NCBI GenBank assembly: GCA_002502605.1
Contig: DAPR01000001.1
Span: 1 to 11,658, forward strand
Origin: Euryarchaeota archaeon UBA258
Lineage (GTDB): Archaea; Thermoplasmatota; Poseidoniia; Poseidoniales; Poseidoniaceae
Direction: 5' to 3'
Length of the DNA: 11,658 nucleotides
The notes under the pieces are model-generated. The model did no database searches. It was not told the DNA's origin and saw only the letters and a list, made by a program, of their open reading frames with translations. How positions within the stretch are numbered: position 1 is the first letter of the stretch; each line of letters starts with the position of its first letter. The position numbers were made by a program, and so were the translations under genes. Below are positions 1 through 8,300 of the stretch, one piece after another.

Positions 1-159
1 ATTGTAAGCATCCATTCTTGAAATACCAATGCGTTTCCCTACCTCACTTGCTTTTGATGGTGGGTGTGTTGCCAAATCCATCACAATGGTTGCGTGTTTC
101 TCATCGAGCCCGCATTCTACGAGCCGCGCAATAATATCCAATTGTGAATCTTTCGTCAT
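1..159 (-). CDS. TrmB-like winged-helix transcriptional regulator, N-terminal fragment
   Basis: The visible 53 residues start at ATG 159 and run off the left edge, so the C-terminus is outside the window. They read as a winged helix: a first helix around LDIIARLVECGLDEKHA, a second around IVMDLATHPPSKASEVG, and a recognition helix starting at KRIGISRMDAYN. This follows the TrmB/Rrf2-style pattern of a GL-x-E-x-A turn, a residue run rich in Ser/Ala, then G-I-S-R, which is common in archaeal regulators that bind DNA and often sense sugars. The start lies 16 bases after the stop of the upstream TPR gene on the same strand, so the two are probably co-transcribed. An AGGT sequence about a dozen bases before the ATG is a weak ribosome site. 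The effector domain is not visible, so neither ligand nor targets can be named. Confidence 0.7.
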   Translation of the reverse strand, partial: MTKDSQLDIIARLVECGLDEKHATIVMDLATHPPSKASEVGKRIGISRMDAYN

Positions 160-175
160 CTTAGTTCATACCTAA

Positions 176-2815
176 TTATGCCCTTTTTCGCTTCCTGTCC
201 CGTTCCTTTTGGAGGATAGAACAACGACGAATTTGGTCCCGTGCACGGGCGACTTCGTCAGGCTGCAAGCCACGTGGAATCGATTGTTCAAAGCATTTGA
301 TGGCGTCAGGGTATCGTTCCATCTCAGCGTATGCACTTCCCATGTTGTAGAGTGTTTTACCCCGCACCTCTGCTGGTCGTATCAGCATGGCTTGATGGTA
401 GGCTTCCACACATTTCGGATACTGTTCGAGATAGTAGTATGCATTTCCTTTTCCATTAAGGATGCGAATTAACATATCATCATCATGGGCAAAGGAGGGC
501 ATTGCACGATCAAAGGATGAGAGTGCCTTGTCATACTTACCGTCTTCAATTAACTGAACACCTTGATTGTACCAAGCGATGTCCTGGTTCGCAATGGACA
601 TGGAATTGACTTCGCCTTGTGTTTGGACACTCACTCGAGCAGCAGCGTCGAGTGCGGCCTTGGCTAAATCCACTTCAGGTTGAACTTCTGGTTGCCGAAC
701 CGGTTGTTGGGGCGGTAGGGGCTGCATGAGAGGGTCATTTGCGGGGTCGTATGCTGGCGTTGGTTCTGGAGCAGCAACTGGAGGTGCGAATTCTGTGGCC
801 TGCGGCTCAGTGTTCAATCCCAAGGCGCCCATGTAGTAATCTGCGGCGGCATCATCAGGGTGAGGTGGTTGTGCAACTGGTGTTTGGGCCTCAACTGTTG
901 CCGGTGCTGATGCTGGTGCCGGTGCCGGTGCTGGTGCAGCATGCTCTAACCCGTTTGCTTTAGCATGACACTTCTGTGCAGTCTCTAAATCTCCGGCGTT
1001 TTCCAGTGCTTTGGCAAGACCACGCCAATTGAGATGGTTTTCACCATCCGTTTGAATCAGAGTTTTCCAAAGGGTGACGGCTTGAACGTGATCGTTTGCA
1101 GCAGAGTAAGCCCTTGCGTGGAGTGCGGTTGACCCCTCGCCCAACAATTGCAATGCTTCGTTCGCCATGTGCGGGCCTTCAGGCAGGGTTGGTGGGAGCC
1201 CTTGTGCCGCTTCTATGACCGTGGCTTCCCCCTCTGCTAATCCAATGAGGACTTCGATGTACTGGTGCTTAATTTCGTTGGCAGGATCGATTGAAAGCAC
1301 CGTTTTTGTAGCAGTGAGGTATTGTTCGATATCACCAATTTCATAACACAACAAGCTGCTTTTGAGGGCTGCTTTGAGATAATCGGGTTTCGCAGAGATG
1401 GCTTTTGAGTATGCATCAATGGCCTGTGCATTCAATCCTTTCCTCTGATAAATTGAGCCAAGGTTGAACCATCCGCTGGCTTGGTTTGGGTCCAAGGACT
1501 GAGCATGGGTAAGAGCCGCTATTGCATGGTCCTCAAGGTCTAAACGAGCCATGGCGCCGCCGGCAATTCGCCATGCGCCTGCGTGTTGCGCTCCGATGGT
1601 TTTCAAGTGAGGCTTGAGCAGTCCCAATGCTTCAGCTGGTGCTCCATTGCGAATGAGATCTGTTGCTTGCTCGACCAGTGCATCCAAATCGATTCCTGGT
1701 TCTTCTACGGCCTGAGGTATGGGCGTTGGCACAGGTGCTTCAGTTGGAAGTGCAGCAACTGCCGTTGGTTCAATGGGCGCCACTGCGGGCGCAGCAACTG
1801 GAAGTTCTGCAACAGGTGCTGGTTCGCTTGACACCGGTTCGGGCGTTATGGTTGGAAGTTCAGCAACCTCGTCGTGAAGAAGACTAGGCTGACCCTGAAT
1901 CGTCACTTCTGCAACTTCTGTTGCTGCAACGACTTCCGCAGCGGACATAAGTTCACTGAATTCCAAATTTTCATTGCCATCGTCATGGTGAATAGCTTCA
2001 GCCAACACTGCTTCTCGGCTGGTAGCCCCAGTTTCCTCCATCACCTTCTGAACCTGTGCTTCGCTGAAGGATTGCGTTGGTTCAATAACCGGCATGGATT
2101 CCATTTCTACGGATTCAGTGCTCCCCTTGCATCGCTCCATTAATTCGGAGAGGGTTGGATGGCCTGGAAAGAAGGCGAGGGCCCGCTTAGCCATGTCGTA
2201 GGCACCAGATTCATCGCCGATTCGTTCCAAGAGAATCGCTAAGTTTGCAGTTGCGGGAGCGTGTTCCTCGTTAAGATCTAAACAGATTTGGAAGGCCTGT
2301 CGCGCACCACGTGCATCTTGTTGTGCTTCAAGCAACACGCCCCGGTTAAACCATGCCATGTCGCATGAAGGGTCAAGAGAAATTGCCTTGTTGAATGCAG
2401 CGAGCGCTGATTTAGCATCGTCTCGCCGTGAACTTTCTTCACCCTGTTGCAAAAGCGCATTGACCTCTTCCTCAATGGATAATTCTTCACTTGTTGGCTC
2501 GGATTCATTCATGTGGAGCCATGCTTCTGCGGCATCCACCAATTCTTGTTTGTTGAGGTACCCATTGTCATCCCCGTCCATGCTTCGAGCAAATTCGATG
2601 TACCCCTCACGATCTGAGACGCCCATAGTTTCCATCACCTGAAGAATCACTTCATCTGAATAGCGCTTTTCAGGGGTTGGTTGTGGCGCATCAGGGGAAA
2701 GAGAAATACCTGCAGATTCAAGTGCTGCTGCCATTGAATCCAAGACCGAATCGGAGACAGTATCATCTCCTTGATTCGCAGATGAGGCGTTGTTTTGGTT
2801 CTCATCGGTGTCCAT
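176..2815 (-). CDS. TPR-repeat protein with duplicated EF-hand modules
   Basis: This 879-residue protein has no signal peptide or membrane segment and is probably cytoplasmic. TPR-like helical pairs are seen at about 118-225, 375-515, 563-625 and 745-870 (typical pieces are AWFNRGVLLEAQ, GWFNLGSIYQRKG and TLYNMGSAYAEMERY). TPRs bind partner proteins. A canonical EF-hand loop lies at 80-91 (DGDDNGYLNKQE, acidic or Asn at positions 1, 3, 5, 9 and Glu at 12). A second loop at 277-288 has His at position 1 and may bind calcium poorly or not at all. The surrounding 50 residues of each are alike (S-D/E...VME..G...RE), so the module was duplicated. Pro/Ala-rich linkers cover 305-372 and 623-712. The C-terminus is basic (KERDRKRKRA). 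ATG 2815 is the first start and is followed by an acidic disordered leader. The partner is unknown; a calcium-responsive scaffold is an inference. Confidence 0.85.
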   Translation of the reverse strand: MDTDENQNNASSANQGDDTVSDSVLDSMAAALESAGISLSPDAPQPTPEKRYSDEVILQVMETMGVSDREGYIEFARSMDGDDNGYLNKQELVDAAEAWLHMNESEPTSEELSIEEEVNALLQQGEESSRRDDAKSALAAFNKAISLDPSCDMAWFNRGVLLEAQQDARGARQAFQICLDLNEEHAPATANLAILLERIGDESGAYDMAKRALAFFPGHPTLSELMERCKGSTESVEMESMPVIEPTQSFSEAQVQKVMEETGATSREAVLAEAIHHDDGNENLEFSELMSAAEVVAATEVAEVTIQGQPSLLHDEVAELPTITPEPVSSEPAPVAELPVAAPAVAPIEPTAVAALPTEAPVPTPIPQAVEEPGIDLDALVEQATDLIRNGAPAEALGLLKPHLKTIGAQHAGAWRIAGGAMARLDLEDHAIAALTHAQSLDPNQASGWFNLGSIYQRKGLNAQAIDAYSKAISAKPDYLKAALKSSLLCYEIGDIEQYLTATKTVLSIDPANEIKHQYIEVLIGLAEGEATVIEAAQGLPPTLPEGPHMANEALQLLGEGSTALHARAYSAANDHVQAVTLWKTLIQTDGENHLNWRGLAKALENAGDLETAQKCHAKANGLEHAAPAPAPAPASAPATVEAQTPVAQPPHPDDAAADYYMGALGLNTEPQATEFAPPVAAPEPTPAYDPANDPLMQPLPPQQPVRQPEVQPEVDLAKAALDAAARVSVQTQGEVNSMSIANQDIAWYNQGVQLIEDGKYDKALSSFDRAMPSFAHDDDMLIRILNGKGNAYYYLEQYPKCVEAYHQAMLIRPAEVRGKTLYNMGSAYAEMERYPDAIKCFEQSIPRGLQPDEVARARDQIRRCSILQKERDRKRKRA
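903..938 (-). repeat. Hexanucleotide tandem repeat coding for Ala-Pro
   Basis: On the plus strand this is six imperfect copies of GGTGCY (GGTGCT, GATGCT, GGTGCC, GGTGCC, GGTGCT, GGTGCA). Read on the minus strand it encodes the alternating Ala-Pro/Ala-Ser stretch at residues 627-638 of the TPR protein. Such short units can change in number by slippage without shifting the frame, so linker length may vary between strains. Confidence 0.75.
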
Positions 2816-2922
2816 TACGGCTTCCCCGCTTCAAAGGGGCAAAGGAAGAGGGATAAGGATTCCTTCTGTATGTGTTGAGTTCTCGACCTTAAATTGAAAT
2901 GCCTTGGCGTCGAGGCAATGGT
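2816..2922. promoter_or_regulatory. Divergent promoter region between TPR gene and FMN reductase operon
   Basis: These 107 bases separate two diverging genes. The most AT-rich part is CTTAAATTGAAAT near 2889-2900. For the plus strand its centre lies about 31 bases before ATG 2923, which is the spacing expected of an archaeal TATA box serving a leaderless or very short-leader mRNA. The complement, CAATTTAAGG, could serve the minus-strand gene with a leader of some 45 bases. No convincing BRE or operator was seen. Confidence 0.4.
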
Positions 2923-3477
2923 ATGAGCGAAACGAACCTCCGCATTCTTGGCCTGTCAGGCGAGTACCGTCCATCTTCCAAAAGTGGCATGATGGTCAAT
3001 CATGCATTGGCTTTAGCTGAAGGGTTGGGTGCGGAAGTGTTTTTCTGGGATTGCAACGAAAAACCCTTGCCTTTCGTGGGTGAAGACGGGTGTTGGGACA
3101 ATGCCAATGTCAAAGAATTTCAAGCCTTAGCAGCCTCTTGTGATGGTTTCTTGGTGTGCTCCCCCGAATACCACGGGACAATGTCCGGTGTTATGAAAAA
3201 CACATTTGACTGGCTCTACGACAAACATGTTGGTGGGAAGGCCTTTGGTCTCATGTGCACTTTGGGGGGGATCGAAAATTCGAACACCCTCAACCACATG
3301 CGCATTATGCTGCGCTGGCTTCATGCATGGCCCGTACCCGAACAACTTGCCGTCGGTCATGTGAAAGAAGCATTCGATGAACATGGTGATTTGGCACACG
3401 AAGCCACCATTGAACGACTTGAAGGCCTTGTGACCTCAGTTGTTCGCACTGCCACCTTGCTCAAAAGCAGCCAGTGA
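2923..3477 (+). CDS. NADPH-dependent FMN reductase family protein
   Basis: The product is a flavodoxin-like oxidoreductase of the NADPH-dependent FMN reductase (SsuE/ArsH/azoreductase-like) family, which uses bound FMN to pass electrons from NAD(P)H to FMN, quinones or other acceptors. The N-terminal strand and phosphate loop are ILGLSGEYRPSSKSG (8-22). The family signature SPEYHGTMSGVMKNTFDWL lies at 80-98, and a third flavin-contact loop is near 112-120 (CTLGGIENS). At 184 residues it has the usual length. An upstream in-frame ATG at 2899 would add eight residues without family character and would overlap the likely TATA box; ATG 2923 sits where a leaderless transcript should begin, so it was chosen. 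It is the first gene of a three-gene plus-strand operon; the next start is only a few bases past its stop. The natural electron acceptor cannot be read from sequence. Confidence 0.87.
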   Translation: MSETNLRILGLSGEYRPSSKSGMMVNHALALAEGLGAEVFFWDCNEKPLPFVGEDGCWDNANVKEFQALAASCDGFLVCSPEYHGTMSGVMKNTFDWLYDKHVGGKAFGLMCTLGGIENSNTLNHMRIMLRWLHAWPVPEQLAVGHVKEAFDEHGDLAHEATIERLEGLVTSVVRTATLLKSSQ

Positions 3478-3482
3478 GAAAC

Positions 3483-4253
3483 ATGTCCTCAACACGCCCT
3501 TCGTTTGATGACGCATTCGGCGGCCGTTACATTTTGGTCGAACCCGGCGCCTATATGATGGGGGATACTGCTTTGCGTGGCAACAAAAATGAGCGTCCAG
3601 GGCATGAGGTGCAAATCGAACAACCCTTTTTCTTTGGTGAACGTCCAGTCACTCAGGCTCACTGGCAAGCGATCATGGAGGTCAACCCCTCCAAATTCCA
3701 AGAAGGTTGGGCGGCGGGTTTGAGGCCAGTTGAGAGCGTTTCATGGGATGATGTTCATGTGTTCATTGCCCGCCTAAATTCCTCAGAGGAAGGAACCGTT
3801 CGACTCGGGTTTACCGGTTCATGGCGGCTGCCAACCGAATCAGAATGGGAATATGCAGCCCGTGCAGGCACAGATTCCCGTTGGGCCTTTGGCGATCGAG
3901 ACTCAGAGCTTAATGACTACGGATGGCATGCTGGCAATGCCGGAGCAACGACACGAGAAGTCGGGCAAAAGAAAGCCAATCCATGGGGTTTTCTTGACCT
4001 GTATGGTCAAACTGGTGAATGGTGTCAAGATGATTACAGCAAAAATTATGCAAACCACGCCGGTTCACAAGCCCCTCACACTTCGGATGGAAGCGAACGC
4101 AAGGTGCACCGAGGCGGCTCTTGGTTTACAGAATCGGACTCCACCCGCAGCAGGGCTCGCGCATCTGCAAACAGAACAACTCGAAGCGATGGAATTGGGG
4201 TGAGGCTCGTTTGGGCACCCCAAAAGGCCAATGTAGAACCTGAAGGTGCCTAG
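3483..4253 (+). CDS. FGE-sulfatase (SUMF1-fold) domain protein without the catalytic cysteine pair
   Basis: Landmarks of the formylglycine-generating-enzyme fold occur in order over 256 residues: YMMGD (24-28), ERPGHEV (37-43), RPVTQAHW (54-61), RPVESVSWDDV (81-91), RLPTESEWEYAARAG (115-129), NPWGFLDLYGQTGEWCQDDY (166-185), HRGGSW (209-214) and a terminal GVRLVW (239-244). In true FGE the segment after RGGSF contains two copper-binding cysteines, at +2 and +7, needed to oxidise substrate Cys to formylglycine. Here both positions are Thr (RGGSWFTESDST, 210-221), so this protein cannot use that chemistry. Relatives with the same fold include iron-dependent sulfoxide synthases and non-enzymatic binding proteins. 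No signal peptide is seen. ATG 3483 is preferred; an in-frame GTG at 3474 overlaps the FMN reductase stop and would add three residues. The tight spacing to the flavin reductase suggests a shared redox pathway, an inference. Confidence 0.82.
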   Translation: MSSTRPSFDDAFGGRYILVEPGAYMMGDTALRGNKNERPGHEVQIEQPFFFGERPVTQAHWQAIMEVNPSKFQEGWAAGLRPVESVSWDDVHVFIARLNSSEEGTVRLGFTGSWRLPTESEWEYAARAGTDSRWAFGDRDSELNDYGWHAGNAGATTREVGQKKANPWGFLDLYGQTGEWCQDDYSKNYANHAGSQAPHTSDGSERKVHRGGSWFTESDSTRSRARASANRTTRSDGIGVRLVWAPQKANVEPEGA

Positions 4254-4257
4254 AGCA

Positions 4258-4605
4258 ATGACGACCTTGTATCACAACCCTAGGTGCTCAAAATCACGTG
4301 CTGCACTTGCCATGTGTCAGGCATCAAATCAAGAAATCAATGTTCGGTTGTACCTCAATGAGCCGCTTACAATAGAGGAATTGACCGGTATTCTATCGCG
4401 GCTTAACGGACCGATTTCCAGAATCATTCGCACGAAGGATTCGAAATTCAAATCGGTTGATTCGACAATGTTGAACCTTGAACAGGTTGAGTCAATTGCC
4501 GAATTCCTATCCTTGCACGGACATCTCATGGAGCGTCCTTTGCTTGATGATGGAACAACTGCCGTCATTGGCCGGCCAGTGGAGAATTTGAATCAACTTC
4601 TATGA
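4258..4605 (+). CDS. ArsC/YfgD-family thioredoxin-fold protein (arsenate reductase-like)
   Basis: This 115-residue protein starts TTLYHNPRCSKSR, with a single conserved active-site Cys at residue 10 followed by S-K-S-R, as in the YfgD subgroup of the ArsC/Spx thioredoxin fold. Further family marks are ERPLL (92-96) and AVIGRP (102-107), whose arginines line the oxyanion site in ArsC. The length matches the family. ArsC enzymes reduce arsenate to arsenite with thiols, but the YfgD branch is often of unproven substrate, and no arsenite pump or arsenic regulator is nearby, so arsenate reduction should not be assumed. ATG 4258 lies four bases past the stop of the FGE-like gene; a GTG at 4246 overlapping that stop is possible but adds PRA with no family match. 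Its last 41 bases overlap the end of the converging PqqD-domain gene. Confidence 0.85.
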   Translation: MTTLYHNPRCSKSRAALAMCQASNQEINVRLYLNEPLTIEELTGILSRLNGPISRIIRTKDSKFKSVDSTMLNLEQVESIAEFLSLHGHLMERPLLDDGTTAVIGRPVENLNQLL

Positions 4606-5107
4606 ATTCGCCATCGCCTTCAATCGGTTGTGAATCAATCTTGAATTCCTGACCCAATTCGCCTAATGTTTGGTGGGGTGGCACTTGGCCGGGTTGGATG
4701 CACCATTTTTGGCTGAATTCCTCATTCAATGTCGTCATTAAATTTCGACGTTTGAGCGCATCGATGCCAGCAGCGGTCCGATCGACGACGGGTGCAATGT
4801 CTTCTTGGAAGGCAGCGTTCATGTGCTCGCATACTTCCTCAAATGTTCGTTGGCCATTGGACAACTCCCATAGCATGCTGTTCATCTGATCAAGTGGTCT
4901 TCGGACTTCCCTTGGGGCTCTAAACAGCCGAGCCAATAATCGTTCAAGTCGCGAGAATTTTTTTGGGATTCGCAAAATGACCCTTCGTCCTGTCACCCCG
5001 GGGACATCTGGGTGTTTTGCCGCTTCACCATAGCGACCCCACCACACTGGTACTCGACACGGATAGGTCCCCGAATAGGTATGTTTTCCTTTGTCGGCGA
5101 CCTCCAC
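4565..5107 (-). CDS. PqqD-domain protein
   Basis: The central part (about 71-125) matches the PqqD fold: LDQMNSMLWELSNGQRTFEE, then a helix, then GIDALKRRNLM, in the place of the family's L-D-x-x-G-x-x-x-W-E-L-x-D-G-x-R-T-x-x-E pattern and closing K-R-x-L. The strand-rich run RRVILRIPKKFSR (41-53) just before it is also typical of stand-alone PqqD-like proteins. PqqD forms a winged-helix-like peptide-binding fold (RRE) that presents precursor peptides to radical SAM enzymes; no such enzyme or precursor is in this window, so here it may bind another partner. Residues 126-180 are an acidic tail without recognised domain. The start is GTG 5107: a TGA closes the frame four codons upstream, and GAGGTG ends five bases before it. 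It is the last gene of the minus-strand operon, 9 bases after the two-helix protein. No signal peptide or membrane segment is present. Confidence 0.72.
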   Translation of the reverse strand: MEVADKGKHTYSGTYPCRVPVWWGRYGEAAKHPDVPGVTGRRVILRIPKKFSRLERLLARLFRAPREVRRPLDQMNSMLWELSNGQRTFEEVCEHMNAAFQEDIAPVVDRTAAGIDALKRRNLMTTLNEEFSQKWCIQPGQVPPHQTLGELGQEFKIDSQPIEGDGEFIEVDSNSPLAGQ

Positions 5108-5116
5108 ATCAACACC

Positions 5117-5290
5117 TCAAAATTCTATGAGCGTCCAAAGAAGCAAGGTGAGCATCGATGCAACACCGAGCAGGGCAGATAACCGTGTGGCCTCCACCCG
5201 TTTCGAGAAGTTTCGCAAATACCACGTTGTTACACCAAACACCATGACCAACACCCAAAGCGCATACCAAGATGCAGGATAGGTGGTCAT
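5117..5290 (-). CDS. Small two-helix membrane protein, 57 residues
   Basis: I read this short frame directly; it is under the usual length cut-off. It begins at ATG 5290, preceded by GCGAGGCAC as a ribosome site, and ends at TGA 5117-5119. The protein has two hydrophobic helices, at about 7-24 (SWYALWVLVMVFGVTTWY) and 36-54 (RLSALLGVASMLTLLLWTL), joined by a basic loop RNFSKRVEATR. The positive-inside rule places the loop in the cytoplasm and both ends outside. It fills the gap between the large surface protein, whose stop is 25 bases upstream, and the PqqD-domain gene, 9 bases downstream; its own stop codon overlaps that gene's GAGGTG ribosome site, which suggests coupled translation. Two longer frames over the same bases lack membrane or family character. 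I do not recognise the family; a small partner of the envelope proteins of this operon is the simplest guess. Confidence 0.72.
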   Translation of the reverse strand: MTTYPASWYALWVLVMVFGVTTWYLRNFSKRVEATRLSALLGVASMLTLLLWTLIEF

Positions 5291-5315
5291 GTGCCTCGCT
5301 GGAGAGGTTCATGTA

Positions 5316-8300
5316 TCATGGTTGTCCTTGGTTTCGGTCAAGGTATTGCTGGCCATAGTGCACCCATTGTTCCATTGTCCAACCTGTTGGCAAACCACCT
5401 TCAGGTAGAGGTGGATGGGAGGGTTCAGTTGTTTGTTCGGGTTCAACCGGGACAACAGTCGCCTGTTCTCCGCTGGTGGATACAGGCGGGCCGCTTGAGG
5501 TGGGAGGGCCAGATTGAATTGCTTCTGGAATTTCCTTTTCTAAGGTGAAATCCACTTCCTCACTCGAACGCGATCGCAACAGAAGCACCATGAGCAGGGA
5601 GAAGGCGAGCAAGACCGCTATCCCGCCTGCGACCACTTCAACGGTCATGCTTGCTTCGTCCACCGGACGTTCTTCAAACTGGTACACCTGCGCACCTTCC
5701 CAGGTGGTTTTGCCATCATGCGATGCGATCATGAATGTAATTTTACCGTCCAATGGACCGCTTAATCTGTGAAGCGTGCATGGGACATCTTGCAATTGTG
5801 GGGTGATGTGTCCAGCACTAAATGTGAGGTTTTGCCCATTCGCATCCATCAACACTCCATTGCAAACGAGTTGCCAACCGTCGGGGACATTCGCCATGAA
5901 CAGCACGTGTTCTGATTGGCTAGAAACGCTCGTCATGTTGACGTAGAGTGGTGCACCCGTGCCGGTGGTATGGCTCATGGAACTCGGGGCGCTGAGTTCA
6001 GCCTCGACGTGCCGTTGCTGATCCACAACAACCAACGCCTCATGTTGCAATTCATACGGTTGCATTTCTGCATTCATACCAGCAATCACTTGGAAGGTAA
6101 CGACGATTCTTGTGTTGAGGATCATGTCTTTGGGAAGAATCAGGTCGACGATGAGCAGGGTGGATTGATTTGCTAACAATGTGATTGTCAGTGGTTCATT
6201 GACAGCCTTTGAACTGCTGCTTAACCCGGTGGAGAAAAACGCGACCATATCGGGAATGGGTGGGGACGCAGATACACTTGCCAATACGATGATCTCATCA
6301 TCTGCTGCGTTACCGATGTTGGTTAATGTGGCATTGATGCTGACCGTTCCTCCAACGATGGCCGATGTAGATCCAAGTCCCCCTTCCAATGAAGGTATTC
6401 GAACAGATGCCGTAATGGTGTCAAAAGTCACACTGTTGTCATCAGGGTTCAAATCTTCGAGACCGAGGGCGTTTTCGGTGCTGATTGTAATGGTGTGGAC
6501 TTCACTTGCTGCTTCTTCACTCGGCACCAAGACCCATAATTCAACGGTGGCGTTGTTCTCTAAATCATAAGGTGCAGACAGTGCAATGGTTCCATCATGT
6601 TGAGCGCCATCCACAGTCACCCATGTGCTCCAAGCGTTCGGGAGACCAATTGTGCCGACGCTAGCCTCAATAGGCCCATTGCCATTATTGACCACTTCAA
6701 GGAGGATACGATTGGCAGTGCCGGGTCTCAATTTTGAAGGTGATTCTAACAGTTCAAGTGAAAGATCACTGATCGTTCGTACCACGATAGAATCAAAGTC
6801 ATCGCCTGCGATTGTCATCCCGCTTCGTTCAGAAGTAATCTGGGGTGTGATCGTTGGTGCTTTATCGCCTGCCTGGCCGGTTTCGGGAGCGGTAATTTTT
6901 GCAGTGAAGGTTGTGGTTGCTCCCGGATTGATGACTGCGTCGGGGCGCGTTGGTTGTTCAATGACCCATAGCGATGATGTATCATGAAGGATTTCCATTG
7001 AAAAAATATCTTGGCGGGAGGCATTATTCCAAATTGTAAATTCTATGGTTTTGGTTTCACCAGCATCGACCATCCAATCCTTTGATGCTTGGTTGTGGGT
7101 CATGCCCACCTCGGCTTCGCTGATCATTGATGCGGCAACATCGATGACTAATCCATGTGATTTGGCTGAATTGTTTTGTGATTGGGCGATCATGGTGAAC
7201 GAAACCACTGTGTCTGGGGTTGCTGTTGAGGGAACTGTCATTGTGAGGCCAACCATTACTGGGGTGTCAGGGCGAACGAGGATCGATTCTGATTGAGTCC
7301 ACGACAACTGAACCATCCATTGCTCTGGTAAGCCTAAATGATCCAGCGAGAGATCAAACACATCGGTTGCGTCTCCAATGTTCCTTACTTCTATTTCGAA
7401 GGGGCAAGTGTAGCCCGGCGGGCATGATGGGCGTGTTTCGGGCTGCACGACCAATGGCTCACGGTCCGGTAACACTTGGTACTGAACCGGTAATGTCGTG
7501 TTGATGGATTGATATTGACTTGATGTTCCTATGAACGTCATTTGTTCAAAACCGGTTGTTGCATTTTCATCCGGCTTTATTTTTACATCAATGGTTTTGC
7601 TCTCACCCGGTGCAAGCAAGACCCCGGTCTGTTCGTTGATCGAAACACCTGTTGGATGAGCGTAATACACCTCCCAATCGGCCGGCAATTGTTCGACAGA
7701 AGGAAGCACATAATCCGAAATGTTACCTTCATTGGTTAAACTCACGCTTACCGTTCCCCATTCATTTGGCAAGGAACCCATTGTGGATACACCTGTCGAT
7801 GAAAGTGCATATTCGAGGGGCTTGACTTTTTGGTCGTACACAATGACAATGTCATCCAGCCAAAAGCCCACATCATTGACTGATGCGTCAGTTGTAAGAA
7901 TAAATCTAAATTTTGTTGAGGGCGAAAATCCACTCTGTGGGGCAGGAATCAGCGGTGATGATGTGCCCTGATTGTTGACAGAAAATGTTTGCCATGATGC
8001 ACCATCGATGAACACTTGGTCTATGGTTCCGGAGATCGTAGCAAGTTCTGTGTTGGTTCCAGCGTTGTTTTGAACATAGACTTTCAGTTCATCACCAGGT
8101 TGTGAACTTCCAGTGTAAAAGAATGAGAGTCCATTGGTCTGAAGAGGGGCTATGACCGCGTCAGACATATCGAAGGCTGGTGTTTCAAGAACACTTGATG
8201 TTGATGCAGAATACGTCGACGCTTCACCATTGCCAGCGTGACAAGCAGTTCCTTGAGACAACGATGTGTCGGTGCTCATTCCCCATTCATTTGTGGTGGT

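Noticed and set aside
2821..2840. Possible hairpin CCCC...GGGG upstream of the TPR gene
   Set aside because: The stem is only four base pairs with an eight-base loop, no more than expected by chance.
4258..4605. Assigning the ArsC-like gene as a proven arsenate reductase
   Set aside because: The single Cys and Arg marks fit the wider ArsC/YfgD fold; no arsenic resistance context is present.
5109..5312. 67-codon minus-strand frame and a 63-codon plus-strand frame (5091-5282) in the operon gap
   Set aside because: Neither has a ribosome site or membrane/family features as good as the 57-residue frame they overlap.
6181..6570. 129-codon open frame on the plus strand
   Set aside because: It lies wholly antisense to the large surface protein gene, whose signal peptide, repeated domains and membrane anchor are convincing; it has no family character or ribosome site.
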